Positions 25,510 to 33,226 of a stretch of 64,000 nt of DNA are shown piece after piece. Each line of letters opens with the position of its first letter. Position 1 is the first letter of the stretch. Under the pieces are notes generated by a model. That model worked only from the letters and a program-made list of their open reading frames with translations. It was not told the DNA's origin and did no database searches. Origin of the DNA: Mucilaginibacter sp. dw_454 (GTDB taxonomy: Bacteria; Bacteroidota; Bacteroidia; Sphingobacteriales; Sphingobacteriaceae); contig NZ_JAAVVB010000006.1 of assembly GCF_018449775.1 (NCBI RefSeq), positions 221,559 to 285,558 of the forward strand. The letters are read 5' to 3'. A program made the translations under genes and the position numbers.

Positions 25510-25746
25510 AGATTGTCACGCTCGTACCTCGCTCACAATGACGTGGTGGATTAAAATTCGCGATTGCCACGCTGGCGCTCGCAATGACAGATTGTAAATA
25601 CACGATCCGGAGATTGTCACGCTCGTACCTCGCTCACAATGACGTGGTGGATTAAAATTCGCGATTGCCACGCTGGCGCTTGCTATGAGAGATTATCAAT
25701 ACGAGCGGCTAGAGATTGTCACGCTCGTACCTCGCTCACAATGACG
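25510..25746. repeat. 101-bp tandem repeat, 2.4 copies
   Basis: Units start at 25510, 25611 and 25713 (third truncated). Each consists of AGATTGTCACGCTCGTACCT...CACAATGACGTGGTGG followed by CGCGATTGCCACGCTGGCGC, i.e. a composite of half-repeats of the GTCATTGCGAGC family. The first two are almost identical, pointing to recent amplification. Confidence 0.75.
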
Positions 25747-25765
25747 GATCGGTTAATGATCAACA

Positions 25766-25813
25766 AAAAAGCCCGGAAGAAAGGTATACAAATACTTTCT
25801 TCCGGGCTTTTCT
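25766..25813 (-). terminator. Terminator of the TlpA-like gene
   Basis: AAAAGCCCGGAAGAAAG...CTTTCTTCCGGGCTTTT perfect hairpin with an A-run on the plus strand before it, 25 nt beyond the stop. Confidence 0.85.
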
Positions 25814-25837
25814 GTTTTCTCGATTTTCTGTCTGCTT

Positions 25838-26974
25838 CTACAGCTTGCCGAACAATTCTTCCAGCTTATTATCCAAATCTTCGCCGCGAAGGTTTTTGGC
25901 GATGATCTTGCCGTTAGGGTCAAGCAAAAAGTTTTGAGGTATGGCGCGAACAGCATATAGCTGGGCAGCTTCGTTTTTCCAATATTTAAGGTCGGATATT
26001 TCGGTCCAGGTAAGGCCATCTTTTTGAATAGCAGCTTCCCATTTGGCTTTGGCTCCGGGTTGATCTAACGATACGCCAAGGATCGTAAATTTCTGGCCTT
26101 TATAGCGATCGTAAGCTTTAACTACGTTAGGGTTTTCGGCACGACAAGGCCCGCACCATGATGCCCAAAAATCAACCAAAACATACTTACCCTTGAATGA
26201 TGACAGGCTAACCATATTGCCGGCAGTATCGGCCTGGGCAAACTCCGGCGCGGTGGCGCCAATGGCAACGCTCTTTAATTTGGGCAGCATTTCGGCAAAG
26301 TTTTTAGCGCTGGGGCTTGCCTTAACTTTGGGACTCAGGCCGTCATATAACGATGCCAGCTCGGGGTAATCAGAACTGTAGGCCATGTTTTGCAGTAGGT
26401 CGGCGTCAAGGTATGAGTCGGGGTTTTCTTTGATGAATTTTCCATTTGCCTGCTTTATTTTCAAGCTGATATCCTTTTGGGCATTTTTAACTTCTTTTTG
26501 AAATGCCTCAGAGTTTCTGTCGTCTACGGTGAGCGATGCCGCTTTTTGGTTGAAAGCATCATAGCTATGATAAATAGCATCAAGCGAGGCTTTGTATTTT
26601 GTTTGTTCGTCGTTGGTTTTGGTGCCTGTAACTTTTGCCGACCTGATTGCGTTGTCGCCGGTTACAGTAATGGTCCCCGGTTCCAGGAAAATTTGCTGGT
26701 AATCTTTATAAGAAGCGCCGGTGCCTTGTTGATTAAGCATCAGGTAACCCGACACCAGGGCGTCGGCATCGGTTAGCCCGCTCAATTGAAATTTGCCTTC
26801 TTTTACCTCCGAAGAATCATTAACGGTTGTATTACCAAGCGTATAGCGTAGGTATACTTTAGCCGGCGCATTTAATTTACCGATGGACCCTTCTATTGAA
26901 AATTTATTTCCTTGTGCAAAAACAAATACGGGCAAACCGGCAAGAGCCAATAAAATCATCTTTTTCATATGCAT
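25838..26974 (-). CDS. TlpA-like thiol-disulfide oxidoreductase with DUF4369 domain
   Basis: 378 residues. Signal peptide MILLALAGLPVFVFAQG; residues about 24-120 are the DUF4369 beta-rich domain (FSIEGSIGKLNAPAKVYLRYTLGN); then a helical linker; from about 235 a thioredoxin fold of the AhpC/TSA-TlpA type (GATAPEFAQADTAGNMVSLSSFKGKYVLVDFWASWCGPCRAENPNVV) with the redox centre WCGPC and cis-Pro segment VRAIPQNFLLDPNGKI. A periplasmic thiol-disulfide reductant. The start may be ATG 26974 or 26968. A TACATTTG box lies at 27019-27026. A 3' fragment of a paralogue lies downstream. Confidence 0.92.
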   Translation of the reverse strand: MHMKKMILLALAGLPVFVFAQGNKFSIEGSIGKLNAPAKVYLRYTLGNTTVNDSSEVKEGKFQLSGLTDADALVSGYLMLNQQGTGASYKDYQQIFLEPGTITVTGDNAIRSAKVTGTKTNDEQTKYKASLDAIYHSYDAFNQKAASLTVDDRNSEAFQKEVKNAQKDISLKIKQANGKFIKENPDSYLDADLLQNMAYSSDYPELASLYDGLSPKVKASPSAKNFAEMLPKLKSVAIGATAPEFAQADTAGNMVSLSSFKGKYVLVDFWASWCGPCRAENPNVVKAYDRYKGQKFTILGVSLDQPGAKAKWEAAIQKDGLTWTEISDLKYWKNEAAQLYAVRAIPQNFLLDPNGKIIAKNLRGEDLDNKLEELFGKL

Positions 26975-27018
26975 TAGGTTTAGTGAACTATAAAATTATA
27001 AATATTGTTGGTGAGTTG

Positions 27019-27026
27019 CAAATGTA
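27019..27026 (-). promoter_or_regulatory. TACATTTG -7 box of the TlpA-like gene
   Basis: Perfect TAnnTTTG on the minus strand, giving a leader of about 40 nt. Confidence 0.45.
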
Positions 27027-27033
27027 CTTTTTT

Positions 27034-27060
27034 GTCATCCTGAGCATAGCTCAGGGTGAC
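27034..27060. repeat. Short GTCATCCTGAGC hairpin
   Basis: GTCATCCTGAGC-ATA-GCTCAGGGTGAC, a mini version of the second palindromic family, 18 nt downstream of the cupin stop codon. Confidence 0.75.
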
Positions 27061-27078
27061 AGGAAGTTTAAATAATCA

Positions 27079-27558
27079 TTATTGTCTGCACAACCTCTTC
27101 AACAATTTGCGGTGCTGTGGGTAGGTGGCAAGCATGTCTGCGCATTTGGCCATTTCAAATTCGGCAAAGTCAAAACCGGGGGCTACGGCGCAGCTTACCA
27201 GGGTAAAGCCGTTATAGGTGGGCAGCTCGGCCGCAAACCAGGTGTTGCATGGTATGACGGCTTGAAGGTTGCCGGAGGGCAGGTCGCTTAGTTCAATGAG
27301 GCTGTATTGGCCTTTGTCTGCAATTACATGGATATGCAACGCCACGCCGGTATGAAAATACCATAACTCGTCAGACGCCAGCCGGTGAAAGCCGGAGAAG
27401 TCGCCCGCCTCCAGCAGGTAATAGATAGAGGTACAGGCTTGCCTCACTTGGGTTGCGCCCTCACGCAATACGCAATTTGCTGAGCGAAATACTTCTTTGT
27501 AATAGCCGCCCTCGGGGTGGGGTTGCAGATTAAGGTGGTCTATCCAGTTTCTTGCCAT
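27079..27558 (-). CDS. Cupin protein of the DUF985 family
   Basis: About 159 residues from ATG 27558 (MARNWIDHLNLQPHPEGGYYKEVFRS); the preceding 13 codons to 27597 lack support. The motifs HPEGGYYKEVFRS, SIYYLLEAGDFSGFHRLASDELWYFHTG, VIPCNTWFAAEL and LVSCAVAPGFDFAEFEMA match the DUF985 cupin family, with the usual His and Glu positions in the beta-barrel. Function unknown in the family (proposed sugar- or metabolite-binding). Single gene; a short CTGAGC hairpin lies just after it. Confidence 0.88.
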   Translation of the reverse strand: MARNWIDHLNLQPHPEGGYYKEVFRSANCVLREGATQVRQACTSIYYLLEAGDFSGFHRLASDELWYFHTGVALHIHVIADKGQYSLIELSDLPSGNLQAVIPCNTWFAAELPTYNGFTLVSCAVAPGFDFAEFEMAKCADMLATYPQHRKLLKRLCRQ

Positions 27559-27718
27559 GCAGCCAAGATAGTGATTATTAGCGTTGTTGAGACTCATTCT
27601 AATCGGTTATCTGCGTTGATTGTGCTTTGTTAGTGCTTGAAAACTAGTTGATTATGTTGGGCAGGATGGTCGTTTCTCCTGTTTGTCCGCTTGTCCTTTT
27701 GATCCTGGCAATTTAGCG

Positions 27719-27822
27719 AACGGACAAACTGCGTTAGCGATAGGAGCGGATACCGGCCAAGCGCCTAATGCCTGAAGCCGTATAAGCGGATAGCGCGGTC
27801 CGCCTAAAGGCGGAAACGCCCT
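27719..27822 (+). repeat. Three-copy structured element, copy C
   Basis: CGGACAAACTGCGTTAGCGA, GAGCGGATACCGGCC, GCGCCTAATGCCTGAAGCC, GTATAAGCGGATAGCGCGG and a terminal CCGCCTAAAGGCGGAAACG hairpin. Confidence 0.65.
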
Positions 27823-27961
27823 TATTTTGAATATCGAACAATGAATGTTGAATATCCAACGTCGAAGTATTTCATGATTCATCATTCAGAATTCGGTGTT
27901 CGATATTTTTGTCTTCAAATAATCCAGTCAAATAATCTCTACCTGTCGCTTGGCTAAACCC

Positions 27962-28132
27962 CTCCCTTCCCCTCCCGTGGGGAGGGAATCGCGCAGGGCC
28001 GGGGCTTTTGCTGGTCGCCTCGTTAACACACCCCTGCAGCAGCACTGTCTCATCGCGCCCCCTCTCAAGAGGGGAAATTTAATTCTCAAATTCTCAAATC
28101 AAAGAATCTGCATATTTGCACATCCGCACATT
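27962..28132 (+). repeat. Shared intergenic element, copy 2
   Basis: TCCCCTCCCGTGGGGAGGGA hairpin, TTTTGCTGGTCGCCTCGTTA, ACACACCCCTG, a CCCCTCTCAAGAGGGG hairpin and a GCATATTTGCACATCCGCAC tail, in the same order as at 23170-23331, here upstream of aconitase. Confidence 0.6.
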
Positions 28133-28212
28133 CAACTTAGAACATTTCCAAATAAGATTGTGACATTACAGCACTTCGGTTTAATTGTTATATTTTGTAA
28201 ATTCGCCGCACA

Positions 28213-28250
28213 CCTATCTGAACGGGGGAGAGAAGCCCGCCGCAAATAGG
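28213..28250 (+). promoter_or_regulatory. Possible structured leader of aconitase
   Basis: Nested pairing CCTAT (28213-28217) with ATAGG (28246-28250) around CGGG (28223-28226) with CCCG (28236-28239), lying 38 nt before the ATG. No known riboswitch was recognised. Confidence 0.3.
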
Positions 28251-28287
28251 GTAATACGTTTATACCTGCTTACTTAAATATAGAAAA

Positions 28288-30552
28288 ATGGCTTTTGATT
28301 TAGACATGATCAAAAAGGTTTACGATCGCTACAGCACCCGTGTGGCTGCTGCACGTACCGCGACCGGTAAACACCTGACTTTAACTGAAAAAATATTATA
28401 CGCTCACCTGAGCGAAGGCGATGCTAAGCAAGCCTTTGGCCGTGGTGTTGACTATGTTGATTTTGCACCAGACCGCGTGGCCATGCAGGATGCTACCGCG
28501 CAAATGGCGCTTTTGCAGTTTATGCAAGCGGGCCGCCCGCAGGTTGCTGTGCCTTCTACGGTACATTGCGATCACCTGATCCAGGCTAAAATTGGTGCCG
28601 ATGCGGATTTGAGTACGGCTAAAGATGTAAATAAAGAGGTTTATGATTTCCTGGCATCGGTAAGTGATAAGTACGGCATTGGTTTCTGGAAACCGGGTGC
28701 AGGTATTATTCACCAGGTTGTTTTGGAGAACTATGCTTTCCCGGGTGGTATGATGATTGGTACCGATAGCCACACGCCAAATGCAGGTGGTTTAGGTATG
28801 GTTGCTATTGGTGTTGGCGGTGCCGATGCCTGCGACGTAATGGCCGGCCTGCCATGGGAGCTAAAATTCCCGAAACTGATTGGTGTGAAACTGACCGGTA
28901 AACTGTCTGGCTGGACATCGGCTAAAGACGTGATCTTGAAAGTTGCCGGGATACTAACCGTTAAAGGTGGTACCGGTGCTATTGTTGAATATTTTGGCGA
29001 AGGTGCTGAATCTTTAAGTGCTACCGGTAAAGGTACCATTTGTAACATGGGTGCCGAGATTGGTGCTACCACATCTGTATTTGGTTACGACAGCAAGAGC
29101 GAAACTTACCTGCGCGGTACTGAGCGCGGCGAGATTGCCGATGCTGCTAACGCGATAAAAGAACATTTAACCGGCGACCCTGAGGTTTACGCCAACCCTG
29201 AGCAATATTTTGACCAGGTGATTGAGATTAACCTGAGTGAGCTGGAACCACATATTAACGGTCCGTTTACGCCGGATTTGGCCTGGCCGCTATCAAAATT
29301 TGCGACTGCGGTTAGAGAGAACGGCTGGCCTGAAGTTTTAGAAGTTGGCCTGATTGGTTCTTGTACCAACTCGTCTTACGAGGACATTACCCGTTCGGCA
29401 TCGATAGCTAAACAGGCTATCGACAAAGGTTTAAAAACTAAGGCTGAATTTACCATTACCCCGGGCAGCGAGTTGGTTCGATACACAGTAGATCGTGATG
29501 GTTATTTAGATACTTTCGATAAAATGGGTGGTGTGGTATTGGCTAATGCTTGCGGCCCATGTATTGGCCAGTGGGCGCGTCATACTGACGATCCTACCCG
29601 TCGTAACTCTATCATTACCTCCTTCAACCGTAACTTTGCAAAACGCCAGGACGGTAACCCTAATACACACGCTTTCGTAGCATCGCCAGAAATTGTGACG
29701 GCTTTAGCTATCGCTGGTGATTTAACCTTTAACCCGGTTACAGATTACCTGACCAACGAAAAAGGCGAAAAAGTAAAACTGGACGAACCACTGGGCCTTG
29801 AAATGCCAATTAAAGGTTACGCGGTTGAAGATGCCGGTTACCAGGCACCAGCCGAGGACGGAAGCCAGGTAGTAGTTAAGGTTGATCCTAATTCATCTCG
29901 TCTGCAATTGCTTGATCCGTTTAAGCCTTGGGAGGGTACCGATATTACCGGTTTGAAATTGTTGATCAAAGCTAAAGGTAAATGTACTACCGACCATATC
30001 TCTATGGCTGGCCCGTGGTTGAAATTCCGTGGTCACCTGGATAACATCAGCAACAATATGCTGATTGGCGCTATTAACTATTTCAACGGCTTAGCCGACA
30101 CGGTTAAAAACGAACTAACCGGCGAATACGGCCCCGTACCTGCTACCCAACGCGATTACAAAGCGCATGGCATTGGCAGTATCGTTGTCGGCGACGAGAA
30201 CTATGGTGAAGGTTCATCACGCGAGCATGCGGCAATGGAGCCACGTCACTTAGGCGTACGTGCTATATTGGTGAAATCTTTCGCCCGGATCCACGAAACC
30301 AACCTGAAAAAACAAGGTATGCTGGGCATTACTTTTGCCGACAGCAACGATTACGATAAAATTCAAGAAGACGATAAGATCGATATCACCGGTTTAACCA
30401 CTTTTGCCCCGGGCAAACAGTTAACCGTTGTATTGCATCACCATGATGGTACTACCGAGTCTTTCCCGGTTAACCATACTTATAATGCTCAGCAAATTGA
30501 GTGGTTTAAAGCCGGTGGCGCTTTGAATATCATTCGTAAGCAAATGGTTTAA
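28288..30552 (+). CDS. Aconitate hydratase
   Basis: Isomerises citrate to isocitrate in the TCA cycle. 754 residues of the mitochondrial-type aconitase. The three [4Fe-4S] cysteines are in GLIGSCTNSSYED and LANACGPCIGQWARH. Early segments VPSTVHCDHLIQAK and GIGFWKPGAGIIHQVVLENYAFPGGMMIGTDSHTPNAGGLGM, and the C-terminal swivel motif NYGEGSSREHAAMEPRHLG are all intact. No sign of frameshift. A possible structured leader lies upstream and a terminator plus a palindromic repeat downstream. Confidence 0.95.
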   Translation: MAFDLDMIKKVYDRYSTRVAAARTATGKHLTLTEKILYAHLSEGDAKQAFGRGVDYVDFAPDRVAMQDATAQMALLQFMQAGRPQVAVPSTVHCDHLIQAKIGADADLSTAKDVNKEVYDFLASVSDKYGIGFWKPGAGIIHQVVLENYAFPGGMMIGTDSHTPNAGGLGMVAIGVGGADACDVMAGLPWELKFPKLIGVKLTGKLSGWTSAKDVILKVAGILTVKGGTGAIVEYFGEGAESLSATGKGTICNMGAEIGATTSVFGYDSKSETYLRGTERGEIADAANAIKEHLTGDPEVYANPEQYFDQVIEINLSELEPHINGPFTPDLAWPLSKFATAVRENGWPEVLEVGLIGSCTNSSYEDITRSASIAKQAIDKGLKTKAEFTITPGSELVRYTVDRDGYLDTFDKMGGVVLANACGPCIGQWARHTDDPTRRNSIITSFNRNFAKRQDGNPNTHAFVASPEIVTALAIAGDLTFNPVTDYLTNEKGEKVKLDEPLGLEMPIKGYAVEDAGYQAPAEDGSQVVVKVDPNSSRLQLLDPFKPWEGTDITGLKLLIKAKGKCTTDHISMAGPWLKFRGHLDNISNNMLIGAINYFNGLADTVKNELTGEYGPVPATQRDYKAHGIGSIVVGDENYGEGSSREHAAMEPRHLGVRAILVKSFARIHETNLKKQGMLGITFADSNDYDKIQEDDKIDITGLTTFAPGKQLTVVLHHHDGTTESFPVNHTYNAQQIEWFKAGGALNIIRKQMV

Positions 30553-30599
30553 TTTTATTTCGGATGTCGGATTTTCGATATCGGAATTGATATAATTAG

Positions 30600-30631
30600 A
30601 AAGGCCTTTCCTATTGGAGAGGCCTTTTTTG
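30600..30631 (+). terminator. Terminator of the aconitase gene
   Basis: AAGGCCT/AGGCCTT stem followed by six T residues, about 50 nt after the stop. Confidence 0.8.
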
Positions 30632-30638
30632 TATACCT

Positions 30639-30715
30639 GTCATTGCGAGCGCAGCGTGGCAATCGCACGCGTTTAGCTTTTCTCCTTGCGATTGCCACGC
30701 TGCGCTCGCAATGAC
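30639..30715. repeat. GTCATTGCGAGC palindromic repeat, copy 6
   Basis: Near-perfect copy: GTCATTGCGAGCGCAGCGTG faces CACGCTGCGCTCGCAATGAC; the changed C in the left arm is matched by G in the right. Between convergent aconitase and peptide-binding genes. Confidence 0.9.
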
Positions 30716-30758
30716 ATACAGATTTGCTTGTTCGCCAGAGACGCAATATTTTGCTTCT

Positions 30759-32393
30759 CTACAATTTTCGCACCCGCTTTAGCGTCAATAAATTTTGCGC
30801 ATTCAAACTATAGCCTGATATGTTATTTTGATACAGGTTTACCCGCTTATCATAATACAATATCACCACCGGGGCGTTGTCCATTATAATCTGGTCCATC
30901 TGTTGGTATATCGCATATCGCTCGGCATCACTCTTTACATTATAAGCCTGCTCAAACAGTTTGTCGAAAGCAGGATTGCTGAACCCGGTGTAATTGGGCC
31001 CGAAAGGGATCTTATTTTTAGAGTAAAACAGCGACAGGTAATTTTCGGCGTCGGGGTAGTCGGCTATCCAGGTGCCATAAAAAAAGTTGATGTTGTTTTT
31101 GGCTACCATTTCGCGCAGGCTGGCGCCTTGGGTAACTTCTATTTTGGTTTTAATACCGGCACGCTCCAGTTCGCCCTGGATGTATTCAATCAGGTTGTGG
31201 TAGGCTACGGTAGTGGTTAATGTAATGGGCGGCAGGTTTTTTCCTTCGGGATATCCGGCTTCTTTCAGCAGTTGGCACACCTTATCGGGATTATAACTGT
31301 AGCCCTTTAAATTAGCATCAAAGCCCGGCATGCCTTTGGGCACAAAGCCCTGGTCGCCGGGAGTGCTCAGGCTATTACGCAGGTATTTTACCAGTTTGCG
31401 CTTGTCGATAGCATAGTTGATGGCCTGCCTGATTTTGAGGATGCGCAGTGGCGAATGCTTAACAATCGGCAGCGTCGTATCCACCAGCATCCCCAGGTAC
31501 ATGGTATTCAAATAAGGCCCGGTGCTTAATATAAATTTGCCTTTGTATTTGCTGGTGATCTGCCCTGACTTGGTGAGGATATCATCGCGGTAGCTGCCGT
31601 CGATATCATTGAAAAAATCGAGCTTTTTCTTAATAAACTCCATGAACGACGTTTGCTTGTCGTCAATAAAAGTACCACGGATAGCATCAAGGTATGGTAA
31701 CTGCCGGCCCTTGTTATCTTTCTCCCAATACTTTGGGTTTTTAAGCAGCACCAATACCTCGCCTTCTTTCCAATATTTAAACCTGAAGGGGCCGGTACCA
31801 ACCGGGTGATCGCGAAAATCTTTACCATAAAAATCAACCACCTCATGCGGTACTACCGAGCAATACTGTGCCGTAAGCATGCTGATGAAAGGCGCGAAAG
31901 GCTGCTTTAAGGTAATACGAAAGGTAGTATCGTTTAAAGCCTGAAAAGCCTGTTTACCGGTAATCTTATCGCTAAAGATCCAGGAGCCGGATGAGGCTAC
32001 TTTTGGGTCAATCAACCTACTGAAGCTATATGCAAAATCGGCAGCTATAACTTTGCGCCCCACACCATTTTTAAACTGCGGATCGTCCTGGAAGGTTACA
32101 TCATTGCGCAGATGGAAGGTGTATAGCTTACCATCGGCAGAGATGTCCCAGCTTTTGGCAATACAAGCCGATGTTTTCAAGCTGTCGTCAATCTGCACCA
32201 GGCCGTTGTAGAGCTGGTTGTCCATCCAGATGGTATTGTGGTTGCGGCAAAAAGCGGGATCGAGCGAGGTTAAGCCTTCGTCCAGGTTAATATTAAATAC
32301 AGTTTTGTTTTTATTGGGGTCGGATGAATTGCAGGCAGACAAGATCGCGCAGAGCAAAAATAAAATACATAAGCGGCCTGGCGGTTTATTCAT
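30759..32393 (-). CDS. Peptide-binding lipoprotein (SBP family 5)
   Basis: About 544 residues from ATG 32393; MNKPPGRLCILFLLCAILSACNSS is a lipoprotein signal with lipobox LSAC. The body follows the OppA/DppA fold: LDEGLTSLDPAFC, YNGLVQIDDSLK, ISADGKLYTFHLRNDVTFQDD, VGTGPFRFKYWKEGEVLVLLKNPKYWEKD, IRQAINYAIDKRKLVKYL and GTWIADYPDAENYLSLFYS. Delivers oligopeptides or similar ligands to an ABC permease, but no permease gene is adjacent, so the partner must be elsewhere. Ligand unknown. Confidence 0.9.
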   Translation of the reverse strand: MNKPPGRLCILFLLCAILSACNSSDPNKNKTVFNINLDEGLTSLDPAFCRNHNTIWMDNQLYNGLVQIDDSLKTSACIAKSWDISADGKLYTFHLRNDVTFQDDPQFKNGVGRKVIAADFAYSFSRLIDPKVASSGSWIFSDKITGKQAFQALNDTTFRITLKQPFAPFISMLTAQYCSVVPHEVVDFYGKDFRDHPVGTGPFRFKYWKEGEVLVLLKNPKYWEKDNKGRQLPYLDAIRGTFIDDKQTSFMEFIKKKLDFFNDIDGSYRDDILTKSGQITSKYKGKFILSTGPYLNTMYLGMLVDTTLPIVKHSPLRILKIRQAINYAIDKRKLVKYLRNSLSTPGDQGFVPKGMPGFDANLKGYSYNPDKVCQLLKEAGYPEGKNLPPITLTTTVAYHNLIEYIQGELERAGIKTKIEVTQGASLREMVAKNNINFFYGTWIADYPDAENYLSLFYSKNKIPFGPNYTGFSNPAFDKLFEQAYNVKSDAERYAIYQQMDQIIMDNAPVVILYYDKRVNLYQNNISGYSLNAQNLLTLKRVRKL

Positions 32394-32458
32394 TAAGGCT
32401 AAAATACTCAATAAAGCGATTGTTGAATATTTTAGCCGGTTGATATGACAAAATGATG

Positions 32459-33226
32459 TTATAACGAAAAGCCCCTGATAAAGTAGCGCCCCACTTCGCC
32501 CCAGCGGCTTTGGGCATCTACCAATGCCTTGTGCATCTGTTCATAGTTTACCACGGTACCTTTTTTTGGTGGCACCAGTTTCTTTTCGTCGGCAGCAACG
32601 GTGCTTACTTTGGTGGCCACCCAGCTTACGTGCTCATGCGGCAGCGAAAGTTTCAGAATCATGCCGGGCAGCCCGGTAAATGACTCCGGTCCGCTGGATA
32701 CGTGGATATCTTCGGCGTAAAAAGCTACCACATAAATGGAGTCTAAAACCAGGCCATTGGCACGTCGGCAGTTGTAACCGGCAACGGTTTGGGTTTCGTC
32801 TGTGATCTTCCATTTTATTTTGCGCAGGGTGTCTTTGATTAGGTAGGTACGCTCGTAGAACTCTTTCTGCGTGGTAGTAGTGCCGTGGGTAAAGTCGTTA
32901 TAAACCGTATTCAGTTGTTCGGCAATAGGGGCGTCATACATCCACTCAATTGATTTGCCGGGTATGGGTGTAAACAACGAGCTGTTGGCATTAAATATAA
33001 GCGTGCTGTTATAGGTTAAAAATTGCGGCCTGCTTTTTAAATATTCCTCATAATAACCTTTATTACTGGCATCATCACGGGTGGCTTTATTTTTCATGAT
33101 GGCAAACATGTTTTGCGTTTTCTCAAACTCAATAGTGCCGCCGGTTATAAATTGTTTACCCTGCGCAAGCACTAAACCGCTATGAAGCGCAAAAAGAAAA
33201 AGGATAGTTTTTACAAAGTTTTTCAT
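32459..33226 (-). CDS. GLPGLI family protein
   Basis: 255 residues with a signal peptide (TILFLFALHSGLVLAQG). The family's name motif appears as FTGLPGMILKL, preceded by ITDETQTVAGYNCRRA and YVVAFYAEDIHVSSGPE. GLPGLI proteins are Bacteroidota-specific exported proteins of unknown function, typically encoded with a TonB-receptor-like barrel, as here. Its ATG overlaps the end of the barrel gene by 4 nt, so they are one translationally coupled operon. Confidence 0.92.
   Translation of the reverse strand: MKNFVKTILFLFALHSGLVLAQGKQFITGGTIEFEKTQNMFAIMKNKATRDDASNKGYYEEYLKSRPQFLTYNSTLIFNANSSLFTPIPGKSIEWMYDAPIAEQLNTVYNDFTHGTTTTQKEFYERTYLIKDTLRKIKWKITDETQTVAGYNCRRANGLVLDSIYVVAFYAEDIHVSSGPESFTGLPGMILKLSLPHEHVSWVATKVSTVAADEKKLVPPKKGTVVNYEQMHKALVDAQSRWGEVGRYFIRGFSL

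Larger units (their letters stand above)
24931..25837. other. Gene-free repeat region with a tlpA remnant
   Basis: No intact gene. In order: the three-copy element on the minus strand (25022-25130), a terminator (25171-25219), a tlpA 3' remnant (25236-25271), two copies of a 27-bp motif (25264-25290 and 25349-25375), a cluster of diverged GTCATTGCGAGC half-repeats including a 101-bp tandem repeat, and the tlpA terminator. Confidence 0.65.
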
